Positions 7,930 to 14,972 of a DNA stretch of 64,000 nt are shown piece by piece. This stretch comes from a virus, in IMG/VR virus record IMGVR_UViG_3300029319_000003, positions 62,001 to 126,000 of that record. The stretch is one strand, 5' to 3'. Position 1 is the first letter of the stretch. Each line of letters starts with the position of its first letter. The translations under genes and the position numbers were made by a program. The notes under the pieces were generated by a model, which worked only from the letters and a program-made list of their open reading frames with translations, was not told the origin of the DNA and made no database searches.

Positions 7930-7997
7930 GCTTTTTCTCCTTGGAACCGTTTGGCACTTCTAGGACTACTATTCTAATCCCGTGGTTTTTACTCTAT

Positions 7998-8004
7998 TAA
8001 ATAG
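7998..8004 (-). promoter_or_regulatory. candidate late promoter before the sheath gene
   Basis: The coding strand reads GCACTATTTAATAG, 68 bases before the sheath ATG, in a 124-base gap between the tail completion gene and the sheath. CTATTTA with a preceding A recurs ahead of seven genes that have a free upstream gap (10706, 13868, 14852, 18072, 20246, 36096 and here). It may be the -10 element for a phage late sigma factor, as TATAAATA is in T4. No -35 element is seen. Confidence 0.5.
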
Positions 8005-8053
8005 TGCGGAGTTTGTCGAAAGACCATTTCGATTTCTAGAATTTACCCACTAC

Positions 8054-8875
8054 TTAATCGATTTCATCTGGAAACCAGATGGACTCTCTTGGAAACTTAA
8101 ACTCTACTGCACTCTCTCGTTTCGTAATGAAAGGTTTTTCGCGATTTGGACCCTCTCCGATCAAATGACCAAGAACTTTTATTTCAATTTGAGTTTGAAA
8201 CTTTCTCTCATCTTCACCCATGTCCGCGACGTTGTTGTCTCCCGAGAAGTCATCGCCAATAAAAGCCTCAAATTTGTGCTCTTCGTGGCTGAGTGTGAAA
8301 TAATTAACAGCGCCGGTCTTCGTCATGAATGGCTGGGTGATCTCATTCATTTGCTGCACATACTCTGTCCAAACAGAGATCGTATACGTCACATCAACAT
8401 ACACGGGCATGGGAATTGAAATCGTTTCGTACACCACTTTTTCGTTCTGCGGGCTGAGTTTAAAATTGATTTTGCCATGCCGCTTTTTCGATGTGGCGTT
8501 GGCGAAATTCTTTGTCTTGTCTTGCTGGATTCTTCTTGAGATGACAATGGAACCACCCTTGTAATCATTAATCTCCGAGATGTGTGCCCAAGCCGGTCCT
8601 TTGCGACCGGGATCTTTAACAGCACCTGTTCGTTCAACAGTAATGATAGGCAAAATAAGAGATCCATTCTTGTCTCGGAGGCGGCTATCTTTTTTAACTT
8701 GATGAACGCGCTCGCCGGCAACAAAAATAACAGGCACCTTCTTCCAGCCTTCGTTTGTGGTGGTGTGGATGTTTAGGGTGTCGTTAACCCAGTTGAACAT
8801 GCTGCGATCAATGTTCTCCATTGAACAGGGAGACACTTCAATCTTTTCTTTATATTTGTTATCCGGTATAGGCAT
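8054..8875 (-). CDS. tail completion / sheath terminator protein (T4 gp3- or gp15-like, tentative)
   Basis: I place the start at the ATG at 8875 (MPIPDNKYKEKIEVSPCSME), because GAGGGAG lies seven bases ahead; a longer frame to 8941 has no such signal. The product has 273 residues. Recognisable segments are FNWVNDTLNIHTTTNEGWKK, VPVIFVAGERVHQVKKD, LPIITVERTGAVKDPGRKGP and VVYETISIPMPVYVDVTYTI. This looks like a conserved neck/tail-terminator family of large T4-like marine phages. It overlaps the preceding neck gene and precedes the sheath gene, which supports a role capping the tail tube and sheath at the head end. The exact T4 equivalent is uncertain. Confidence 0.65.
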   Translation of the reverse strand: MPIPDNKYKEKIEVSPCSMENIDRSMFNWVNDTLNIHTTTNEGWKKVPVIFVAGERVHQVKKDSRLRDKNGSLILPIITVERTGAVKDPGRKGPAWAHISEINDYKGGSIVISRRIQQDKTKNFANATSKKRHGKINFKLSPQNEKVVYETISIPMPVYVDVTYTISVWTEYVQQMNEITQPFMTKTGAVNYFTLSHEEHKFEAFIGDDFSGDNNVADMGEDERKFQTQIEIKVLGHLIGEGPNREKPFITKRESAVEFKFPRESIWFPDEID

Positions 8876-9353
8876 TAAACACTCCCTCTCTAGCCTTACG
8901 GCACGTTGCGGTGATTTGGAACTTGTGAGGATCCTGACCAAACAAATATCTCGGCTGTCCTAAATCTGCGATTTCATAAAACTCGCCATCGTACTGCAAG
9001 AAGTCGCCTTCGCGAATAAATAAATTTTGATCTTCGGTCAGTCGGCGCTTGTGAAAATGTACAGTGATGTTACTAATCTTATCAACACCATAATTCGTAT
9101 AAGAAGTCGTTGTCTCGTTCTTTTCAACCAAGCAATGAATTCTCACCGGAGGCAAGAATGTTTTTTCAATCGCCTCGCCATACAAATCGTGAAACTCGGA
9201 CCTTTCAAGGTCAATAGGGTAATATAAAACTGTCTGACCGATGACGCGCTCGATCAACTCATCATTAACTTGCTTAACAAGATTTCTTTCTTTTTCCCCT
9301 GCAAATAACGGTGGTGGAGGGGCTTCTGGCTGGGACCATTCGTTGTCTGCCAT
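8859..9353 (-). CDS. neck / head completion protein (T4 gp14-like, tentative)
   Basis: This 164-residue protein has an N-terminal Pro-rich leader and then KERNLVKQVNDELIERVIGQ, LYYPIDLERSEFHDLYGEAI, VHFHKRRLTEDQNLFIREGD and a C-terminal GQPRYLFGQDPHKFQI. I recognise the pattern as a conserved virion protein lying between the adaptor and tail completion genes in large marine myophages, consistent with a head-closure or neck ring. It has no membrane segment or signal. AAGGAGGG lies before the ATG. It starts 14 bases after the stop of the 437-aa neck gene, and its end overlaps the next start by 17 bases. The gp14 equivalence rests mainly on position. Confidence 0.6.
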   Translation of the reverse strand: MADNEWSQPEAPPPPLFAGEKERNLVKQVNDELIERVIGQTVLYYPIDLERSEFHDLYGEAIEKTFLPPVRIHCLVEKNETTTSYTNYGVDKISNITVHFHKRRLTEDQNLFIREGDFLQYDGEFYEIADLGQPRYLFGQDPHKFQITATCRKAREGVFNAYTG

Positions 9354-9366
9354 GTCTTAGCCCTCC

Positions 9367-10680
9367 TTATCCTGTGAAAATCGGCAATGGGTTTTGCGTC
9401 TGCAATCGAGATGATTGCTCCGCAAAGTCTGCGTCACCTTCAATTAGTTTTCCGTATGTCAATTCATCAAGCACGGTAATCAATTCTTCTCTAAGAGAAT
9501 TTTGCTCGTCTTTACCTGCGGTAATTAAGTCTCCACCATTCATCGACAAGTCGTTGCCGGGAATAGGAATCGAAGAAAATTTGCTACGCACCAAGCCAAG
9601 CATCTCCTTAGACAATGCGAGTGCGAATCGACGGATCCACTGCTTTCCAATAGAGTTAATCTTATCAAATGGCAAGTTTTGCATTGGCATCGTGTTCATG
9701 TTATTAATGCCGTCGATACCCTTGAAAGGCTTCGTTTCTTGCCAGTTATCTCCCGAGGTTGGAACTGTGAATTCAACCCAAAACTTTGCGGGCGAGCCGC
9801 CGGCTGTGGGCGTTGGGAAAAGCCTCAACTGATTGTCACGCAACTCGTAAGAATAGTGTGAAGTGCGAGTATAAATCGCATCTTCATATGCAGTTGCTTG
9901 CAACTTGTTGTGCCACACTGGGATCATTTCAAATGTCGATGCATCTGAATATTGCCCATAGTCAGCCAAGTTACCGATAACAGAAAGCCCGCCATAATAT
10001 GCATAGAAGTTCCACATGGCGCGGGAAGTTTTGTAATACACTTTATTAACAAGAATCTTCTGATCTCCAACAGCCCCCGCAAAATCTAAAGAAGCAGTGT
10101 TGGCGGCTGAAGATGAAATCAGTGATTGAAGATCGTAGTCTTGTTGTCCGTCTACCATATCAAAAGATGCAGAGTATGTACGGATATGCCCACCCACGGC
10201 AACTTCGCCTGAAGTGCCTTCTGCGATGCGGCGACCGTATGCGAAGTCAAAAATTGGATATTTTAGACCCAAATGCAGATTCTTATCAACCGAACCATCA
10301 TTAAATGATCCGGTAATCATCCCATTGGAATCAAAACTTCCCGTTGTGGAACCAAGAAGGTTCGACAAAGTATTCTTCGACTGGTGTACATTTAAAATAT
10401 ATGAGTACTCCAATATCGCCTCTTCATATGCCGCATAAATATTATATTCGGTCAACTCAATGTCCAAAACATCGCCGCCTAATTTCTTGTATACATAAGC
10501 AACCTGATCGATGCTGCCTGTTTTATACATTCCAATTTGTTCTGCTGACCAAATATCTGTGTCAACATAAACCCCAAACGGAAGAGGGTTATCTGATGAA
10601 TTTACGTTGCCAATAGTACCCGTGATCGGCAAGATCACAGTACTTGCAGTTTGGCTCGGAGTGAGGGTTGGTTTCGCCAT
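9367..10680 (-). CDS. head-tail connector / neck protein (T4 gp13-like, tentative)
   Basis: This 437-residue protein has an N-terminal segment DVLDIELTEYNIYAAYEEAI typical of connector (adaptor) proteins that bind below the portal. It also has WNFYAYYGG in the middle and WIRRFALALSKEMLGLVRSK near the C terminus. The latter helix-rich stretch is usual in this family, where the protein lines the neck. It is longer than T4 gp13 (309 residues). It directly follows the capsid gene and its terminator, and has its own candidate promoter 26 bases ahead. The role in completing the head before tail joining is inferred from family and place. Confidence 0.7.
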   Translation of the reverse strand: MAKPTLTPSQTASTVILPITGTIGNVNSSDNPLPFGVYVDTDIWSAEQIGMYKTGSIDQVAYVYKKLGGDVLDIELTEYNIYAAYEEAILEYSYILNVHQSKNTLSNLLGSTTGSFDSNGMITGSFNDGSVDKNLHLGLKYPIFDFAYGRRIAEGTSGEVAVGGHIRTYSASFDMVDGQQDYDLQSLISSSAANTASLDFAGAVGDQKILVNKVYYKTSRAMWNFYAYYGGLSVIGNLADYGQYSDASTFEMIPVWHNKLQATAYEDAIYTRTSHYSYELRDNQLRLFPTPTAGGSPAKFWVEFTVPTSGDNWQETKPFKGIDGINNMNTMPMQNLPFDKINSIGKQWIRRFALALSKEMLGLVRSKFSSIPIPGNDLSMNGGDLITAGKDEQNSLREELITVLDELTYGKLIEGDADFAEQSSRLQTQNPLPIFTG

Positions 10681-10705
10681 TTAATAATTCTCCACAATAC
10701 TGCTG

Positions 10706-10712
10706 TAAATAG
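10706..10712 (-). promoter_or_regulatory. candidate late promoter before the neck genes
   Basis: The coding strand reads CAAACTATTTACAG, 26 bases before the ATG at 10680 and 31 bases beyond the terminator that follows the capsid gene. A promoter is needed here if that terminator is efficient, so its place supports the motif. Confidence 0.55.
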
Positions 10713-10742
10713 TTTGCCGACCATAGAAACACCGACACAAAT

Positions 10743-10769
10743 AAAAAAACCCCGCTCGGATGAGCGGGG
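10743..10769 (-). terminator. intrinsic terminator after the major capsid gene
   Basis: The 8-bp GC-rich stem CCCCGCTC/GAGCGGGG (10750-10757 and 10762-10769) with a 4-base loop is followed on the coding strand by seven T. It lies 45 bases after the capsid gene's stop and should isolate abundant capsid mRNA from the neck and tail genes. Confidence 0.92.
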
Positions 10770-10814
10770 TTTTAGTATGTTTAACAGTATTACTACTATT
10801 AATCTTTGGGGGGA

Positions 10815-12722
10815 TTAGCCCTCAAGGTCACGGACCACGACCAGACCGTAAAGGTCAGGGCGCACCATCTTCTTCCCGTAACGGGTCATCACGCCCTTGC
10901 GGGGAGTGAAGTCGTCAGCGTTGAAGATAGTTGGAGTGACTTGCAGGGGCACATAAGGCGCGTAAACATAGCCGCTTTCCAAGAAAGAACTACCCTTACG
11001 ACCAACAAGAATCACATTTCGGGGGAAATATGGATCGACGTAAACGTCCCACTTCTTGTTGATTGAGCCAGACTGCTGTGCTCCAACAGTTCCTCGGTCG
11101 TCATCAGCGGTGATGCTTGCGCGGAAACCACTGGTGAACTCAAGGATGTTGGCAACCTCTGGTGAACACACCAAGAAGTTAGCCCCACCGCGAAGAGTCT
11201 TGCGGTGAATGTCGGCAGACACGTCGTTGATTGTCTCAACAAGAGTCTCGTACCACTCACTCACAGTACCCGTGAAGTCGGGGGGAGCAGTTGCAGAAGT
11301 AATATCTGCACCAGTCGAACGGTTCACGAAAAGACCGGGACGACGTGACCAGTAAAGTGTACCAGCAGTGGCACCCATCACCAAGTCGCGAAGGATTTCC
11401 TGATCAATCTCAAGACCGATCTGCTCGGACAGAATTGAAGTCAATTCCACCTCGGCATCAAGGTTGTGGTAGGCGTTAAGATCCTGACCCAACTCTGGGC
11501 TCCAAGAAGCCTTCAACTTCCGAGTGCGAGCGGTAATTGCGAGGGAGTCAACACGGATGTTGATTTCGCGCATAGCGTTCGAATCGGGACGGAACTGACC
11601 GCTGCCATTTCTGGACTCAAGACCCCAAGGGGCAGTACCAGCAAGAGCGCCAAGGCTACTAGAATCAGCAGCAAGACCATCGCTGATGGGGAAACGGATA
11701 GTAATTCCGCTAGTCGCAGACAATGCAGAGATATTATCACCAGCCGCATCGTAAGAGCCATCAAGGGAGCCAGATGAAACAGATACGAACTCAAGATACT
11801 TCGTACCCACAGCATCAACACCAGATGCGGTGTGAACACCTTCACCTTCAACAACGCGAGTCAAACGACGCACAAGAATACCAAACTTAGCGGCGTTCAT
11901 GACGGTTTGTCCATCGTTGCCCATTGAAACTGTCAGGGAAGACAAGTCGTTCTCGGCGCGGAGACTCCAGTCGTTACGAGCATCAAACGGTGCAGAGTCG
12001 GTGGACTGGGAGTCGATGATCTGTGCCGTAGGAATACGGTGAACAAGAGCCTTATAGCCAGCCAGACCAATAAGGTCAGCATCGTGACGGATAGCCTTCT
12101 TCATGAGATCACCAGCAGTAGTGGCTGGGATAGTCGCGAGAGGAACAGCATCAACCAGCAACTTGACTTGGGCTTCGGTAAGACCAGCCTCACCCCGAGC
12201 AGCGGAATACCCACTGTTCAAGTTGTAGAAGCCCTTATCGGCTTGATCAAGGTTGACGGTACCGGCAGTGTCAATGCCACTAAGGCGAACACCAGAAGTG
12301 ATTCCGCGAGCAACGCGATCACCATAAAGGGACCGATTATCGTCAGCCTCAATCACCTTATCTCCACTCGCCTCATCAAGATCATCTGCATGCTTGAAGT
12401 CGAGGAAGAAGATCAGTCCAGAAGGCAGGCTCATGGGCTGAACGCTAACAAGTTCATTAGCGATTAGTCCACCGAATACACGGCGAACGATTGGGAATGC
12501 AACAGCAGCAAAGCCTGAGACTTCACCGGACTGCATTGAGTTATACTCCCGCAGGAGTTCTTTGGCTTGGTTCTCTAGCAAGAGAGCCATTCCATTCTTG
12601 GCATTTTCTGCGTCAAGACCTTCCAGAAGTCCGGTTGCTTCCCACTTGTTAATGAGAGCCTGACCTTCCTTCGCAAGATCGCGAGACACGATGCCTTCAG
12701 TTAGTTTATCTAATACTGACAT
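10815..12722 (-). CDS. major capsid protein (T4 gp23-like)
   Basis: This 635-residue protein is recognisable as a T4-type HK97-fold capsid protein. The N-terminal scaffold-interacting and cleaved region includes WEATGLLEGLDAENAKNGMA and LLENQAKELLREYNS. It is followed by FPIVRRVFGGLIANELVSVQ, the classic start of the mature shell, and then MSLPSGLIFFLDFKH. Late segments include LDAEVELTSILSEQIGLEID and a C-terminal YVPLQVTPTIFNADDFTPRK. T4 gp23 has 521 residues; the extra length may be a surface insertion in the central Ser/Gly/Asp-rich part (about 300-380). AAGGAG lies eight bases before the ATG. It lies directly after the scaffold gene and before a strong terminator, as expected for the most abundant virion protein. 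Confidence 0.95.
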   Translation of the reverse strand: MSVLDKLTEGIVSRDLAKEGQALINKWEATGLLEGLDAENAKNGMALLLENQAKELLREYNSMQSGEVSGFAAVAFPIVRRVFGGLIANELVSVQPMSLPSGLIFFLDFKHADDLDEASGDKVIEADDNRSLYGDRVARGITSGVRLSGIDTAGTVNLDQADKGFYNLNSGYSAARGEAGLTEAQVKLLVDAVPLATIPATTAGDLMKKAIRHDADLIGLAGYKALVHRIPTAQIIDSQSTDSAPFDARNDWSLRAENDLSSLTVSMGNDGQTVMNAAKFGILVRRLTRVVEGEGVHTASGVDAVGTKYLEFVSVSSGSLDGSYDAAGDNISALSATSGITIRFPISDGLAADSSSLGALAGTAPWGLESRNGSGQFRPDSNAMREINIRVDSLAITARTRKLKASWSPELGQDLNAYHNLDAEVELTSILSEQIGLEIDQEILRDLVMGATAGTLYWSRRPGLFVNRSTGADITSATAPPDFTGTVSEWYETLVETINDVSADIHRKTLRGGANFLVCSPEVANILEFTSGFRASITADDDRGTVGAQQSGSINKKWDVYVDPYFPRNVILVGRKGSSFLESGYVYAPYVPLQVTPTIFNADDFTPRKGVMTRYGKKMVRPDLYGLVVVRDLEG

Positions 12723-12756
12723 TTTTTCGTTTCTCCTTTTTATTTAACGAATTAAG

Positions 12757-13821
12757 TTATTTCTTTTTTGTGATACCAGCCAACCGTTGCATACGCTCAA
12801 GTGCTGGATCGTGTCTTGTTGATTCGGTCACAACTTTACGTCGAGACATAAAAGGAACCGAAGACCTATTCCGATTTGCCGCTTCGCTCAGTGTATTTTT
12901 ACCTACAGTGTTACCACTGTTGCTAGCCACTGTGCTTCGAAGGGTTTCGAAAATTGTTTTCGCCTCTTCTACTGAACCAACTTTTGAAATAGCCTCGACA
13001 ATCTTCTTTTTCTGTCGCTCATTCAAGGAGTCACTATTTAATACCCTGTTGGTATACAGGAGTTTCGCATTAGAAAGGTTAACTTTCAACATGCGTTGCC
13101 CCATATCATCAATTGTAGCCGTCAGATCTTTGTTTTCTTGAACGAGCGTTGCACGGTCATTCGCCAACGCATTTACCTTCTCTTCAAGATCCTTAATACG
13201 ACTCATGAAATCTTTTCTTTCTTGTGCCCTTTTGTCGTCGCGTGCGGAAGCCATTGCTTGTGCTAATTGCTCCTCGTCATCTGCGACATTCGAAGTGGAA
13301 TAGCCATCGGGCACCGGCTCAACATCCACTGCTAATTCTTCTCTAATTGCATCGAGGAGCGCAGAAATGTCTGCTTCTTCCAATTCGATTTCCAATTCTG
13401 TATTTCCATCTTCTTGAAGGAGGTCACCGAGGTCTTCTTCCTCTTCTCCACCAAGTTCATCACCCATTTCATCACCGCCAAGACCTAAGTCGTCTTCGCC
13501 GCCTTCCATGTCACCGAGGGCATCTTCTTCGCCGGCTTCTTCAGCCGCATCCATTGCCACTCGCAGTTCTTCGAAATCGAGCGTTACTGGCTCCATGTCT
13601 TCTGGACAAGGACAAAGTTTTGCTCCGTCTCCATGTGCAGGGGGAACTGCGTCGAGTCCGCTCGGAACGCCCATTCCCATTTCTGGCTGCTCCAACATGA
13701 GCCCCACGGCATCTTTAATATCAGCGGAATACCGCTCGATAAGTGCCTGTTCAGCATTCTTAATTGCTGCTGACTTCAATGCTGTCGCATCGATAATTGC
13801 TTGTTCTAACATACTTGACAT
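12757..13821 (-). CDS. prohead scaffold core protein (T4 gp22-like)
   Basis: This 354-residue protein has the family start LEQAIIDATALKSAAIKNAE and the conserved C-terminal block VNLSNAKLLYTNRVLNSDSL plus KKIVEAISKVGSVEEAKTIF. Between them lie a very acidic Gly/Glu/Asp-rich region (about 90-145) and a coiled coil (about 195-250). The family forms the inner core on which the capsid assembles and is then cut by the prohead protease. The order protease, scaffold, capsid supports the call. The acidic low-complexity region resembles the Gly/Asp-rich tail of the portal in this window. A candidate promoter lies 47 bases ahead, and AGGAG precedes the ATG. Confidence 0.88.
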   Translation of the reverse strand: MSSMLEQAIIDATALKSAAIKNAEQALIERYSADIKDAVGLMLEQPEMGMGVPSGLDAVPPAHGDGAKLCPCPEDMEPVTLDFEELRVAMDAAEEAGEEDALGDMEGGEDDLGLGGDEMGDELGGEEEEDLGDLLQEDGNTELEIELEEADISALLDAIREELAVDVEPVPDGYSTSNVADDEEQLAQAMASARDDKRAQERKDFMSRIKDLEEKVNALANDRATLVQENKDLTATIDDMGQRMLKVNLSNAKLLYTNRVLNSDSLNERQKKKIVEAISKVGSVEEAKTIFETLRSTVASNSGNTVGKNTLSEAANRNRSSVPFMSRRKVVTESTRHDPALERMQRLAGITKKK

Positions 13822-13867
13822 TTATTCTCCTGCCTCATAAACCCGGTTGATGTATACAGTCTCACCA

Positions 13868-13874
13868 TAAATAG
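13868..13874 (-). promoter_or_regulatory. candidate late promoter before scaffold and capsid genes
   Basis: The coding strand reads GAGCACTATTTATGG, 47 bases before the scaffold ATG in a 102-base gap. No such motif lies directly before the capsid gene, so this site may drive scaffold and capsid together. Confidence 0.55.
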
Positions 13875-13923
13875 TGCTCTTAAGTTCAAAATTCCCTTGC
13901 ATAATTAAATTAGTGACCTAGTA

Positions 13924-14361
13924 TTAAAGTGCTGTGTCAGCAATGCCCCTATATGCGGCAATTTTACTTGAAAAATCGTCCTGAATGGGGGTTAATCCTG
14001 CGATGATCTCCACGCTAACGCCGGTGTTGCTTGCCAATAAAAATAAAGATGATACGCGCACCTCAAGATGAATGTAATCTGCCTGATTTGCTGGCAGTGT
14101 AATCCACGGCTGTTTTTGTGGACTTGTTCCAGTTGAATTCACTCCAGCAGAACTAAACCCTAATTTAACTGTGTGGCTACCGTGCAAATTTTTTACTTTA
14201 ATCCAACGGGTAACATTGTGGTTTGTCCCATCGGGCTTAAAGTCAACTTGGGTGCCGGGTGCTGAGTTTGTAACTGCAATAGTTTGAAGCCACGGAACGC
14301 CGCTGATCTGATATGAGCCGACAGAGCCAACTCCAACTTTATACTGATTTCCAAGAGCCAT
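13924..14361 (-). CDS. virion surface protein, tandem copy B (capsid decoration candidate)
   Basis: This 145-residue protein is a paralogue of the gene just upstream (14379). Both begin MALGN and share VGVGSVGSYQISG, TVKLG, PWITLP, HLEVRVSS and EIIAGLTPIQ. It is probably a small all-beta fold without cysteine, signal or membrane segment. Its place between fibre-like genes and the scaffold gene suggests a capsid decoration or head fibre-binding role, but no function is recognised from sequence. GGAG precedes the ATG, and only 17 bases separate it from the stop of copy A. Copy B has diverged most in its middle third and lost the acidic residues found there in copy A. Confidence 0.75.
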   Translation of the reverse strand: MALGNQYKVGVGSVGSYQISGVPWLQTIAVTNSAPGTQVDFKPDGTNHNVTRWIKVKNLHGSHTVKLGFSSAGVNSTGTSPQKQPWITLPANQADYIHLEVRVSSLFLLASNTGVSVEIIAGLTPIQDDFSSKIAAYRGIADTAL

Positions 14362-14378
14362 TTATATTTCTCCAACCT

Positions 14379-14813
14379 TTATGATGTAACTGAGCCTGTG
14401 CCGACGCCACGATACAAACTGATATTTTCTGTGAAGTCGTTTTGAATTGGGGTCAAGCCTGCGATAATTTCGACGTTTGGGGTGCCTGAAGCCGCCTGAA
14501 GATATATCGAGGACACGCGAACTTCAAGGTGAAGCCACTCGGTCATGCTGTGGGGGAGCGTAATCCACGGTTGCTCGCCGGCAGTTGAACCGGTGATTCC
14601 ATTAGCGTGCAGTCCAAGTTTTACTGTTTCTCCCGACCCGCCAGTGTTTCTCAATTTGATAAACCTTGTAACATAGGGATTTGTACCATCGGGTGCAAAA
14701 GTCACTTCCTTTATACTGGTGTCTGTCTCAAATGTCTGCACCCAAGGGATGCCACTAATTTGATATGAGCCGACAGAGCCGACCCCAACTTGATACCTAT
14801 TGCCGAGAGCCAT
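14379..14813 (-). CDS. virion surface protein, tandem copy A (capsid decoration candidate)
   Basis: This 144-residue protein is the upstream member of a tandem pair with 13924-14361. It begins MALGNRYQVGVGSVGSYQIS, with the shared core VEIIAGLTPIQNDFTENISL near the C terminus. The two align end to end with no large gaps, so one arose by local duplication. A candidate late promoter lies 39 bases ahead and an AGGGG site precedes the ATG. It follows an efficient-looking terminator, so the pair probably forms its own transcription unit with scaffold and capsid beyond. A head decoration role is inferred from place and size only. Confidence 0.75.
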   Translation of the reverse strand: MALGNRYQVGVGSVGSYQISGIPWVQTFETDTSIKEVTFAPDGTNPYVTRFIKLRNTGGSGETVKLGLHANGITGSTAGEQPWITLPHSMTEWLHLEVRVSSIYLQAASGTPNVEIIAGLTPIQNDFTENISLYRGVGTGSVTS

Positions 14814-14851
14814 CTATATTATCCCCTTTTAGCGCGTAAATCGAACATCAT

Positions 14852-14858
14852 TAAATAG
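14852..14858 (-). promoter_or_regulatory. candidate late promoter before the tandem surface genes
   Basis: The coding strand reads ATCACTATTTAATG, 39 bases before the ATG at 14813 and 41 bases beyond the terminator of the 702-aa fibre gene. Confidence 0.55.
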
Positions 14859-14898
14859 TGATAATATTTTAAATTGACTGTTTCTGTCCTCAATAAAT

Positions 14899-14932
14899 AA
14901 AAAAGCACCGGGTAAGTTTCCCTACCCGGTGC
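14899..14932 (-). terminator. intrinsic terminator after the 702-aa fibre gene
   Basis: A perfect 10-bp stem GCACCGGGTA/TACCCGGTGC (14905-14914 and 14923-14932) with an 8-base loop is followed on the coding strand by six T then ATTTATTG. It lies about 40 bases after the fibre gene's stop. It is also followed by T-rich sequence on the other strand, so it could act in both directions. Confidence 0.9.
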
Positions 14933-14972
14933 AAGTTTTGTTTTTAGTCTATTGTTCTATCAATCAACAATA

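Noticed and set aside
7982-8419. 145-codon plus-strand frame starting near the sheath promoter region
   Set aside because: It is the reverse complement of the tail completion gene, with no ribosome binding site.
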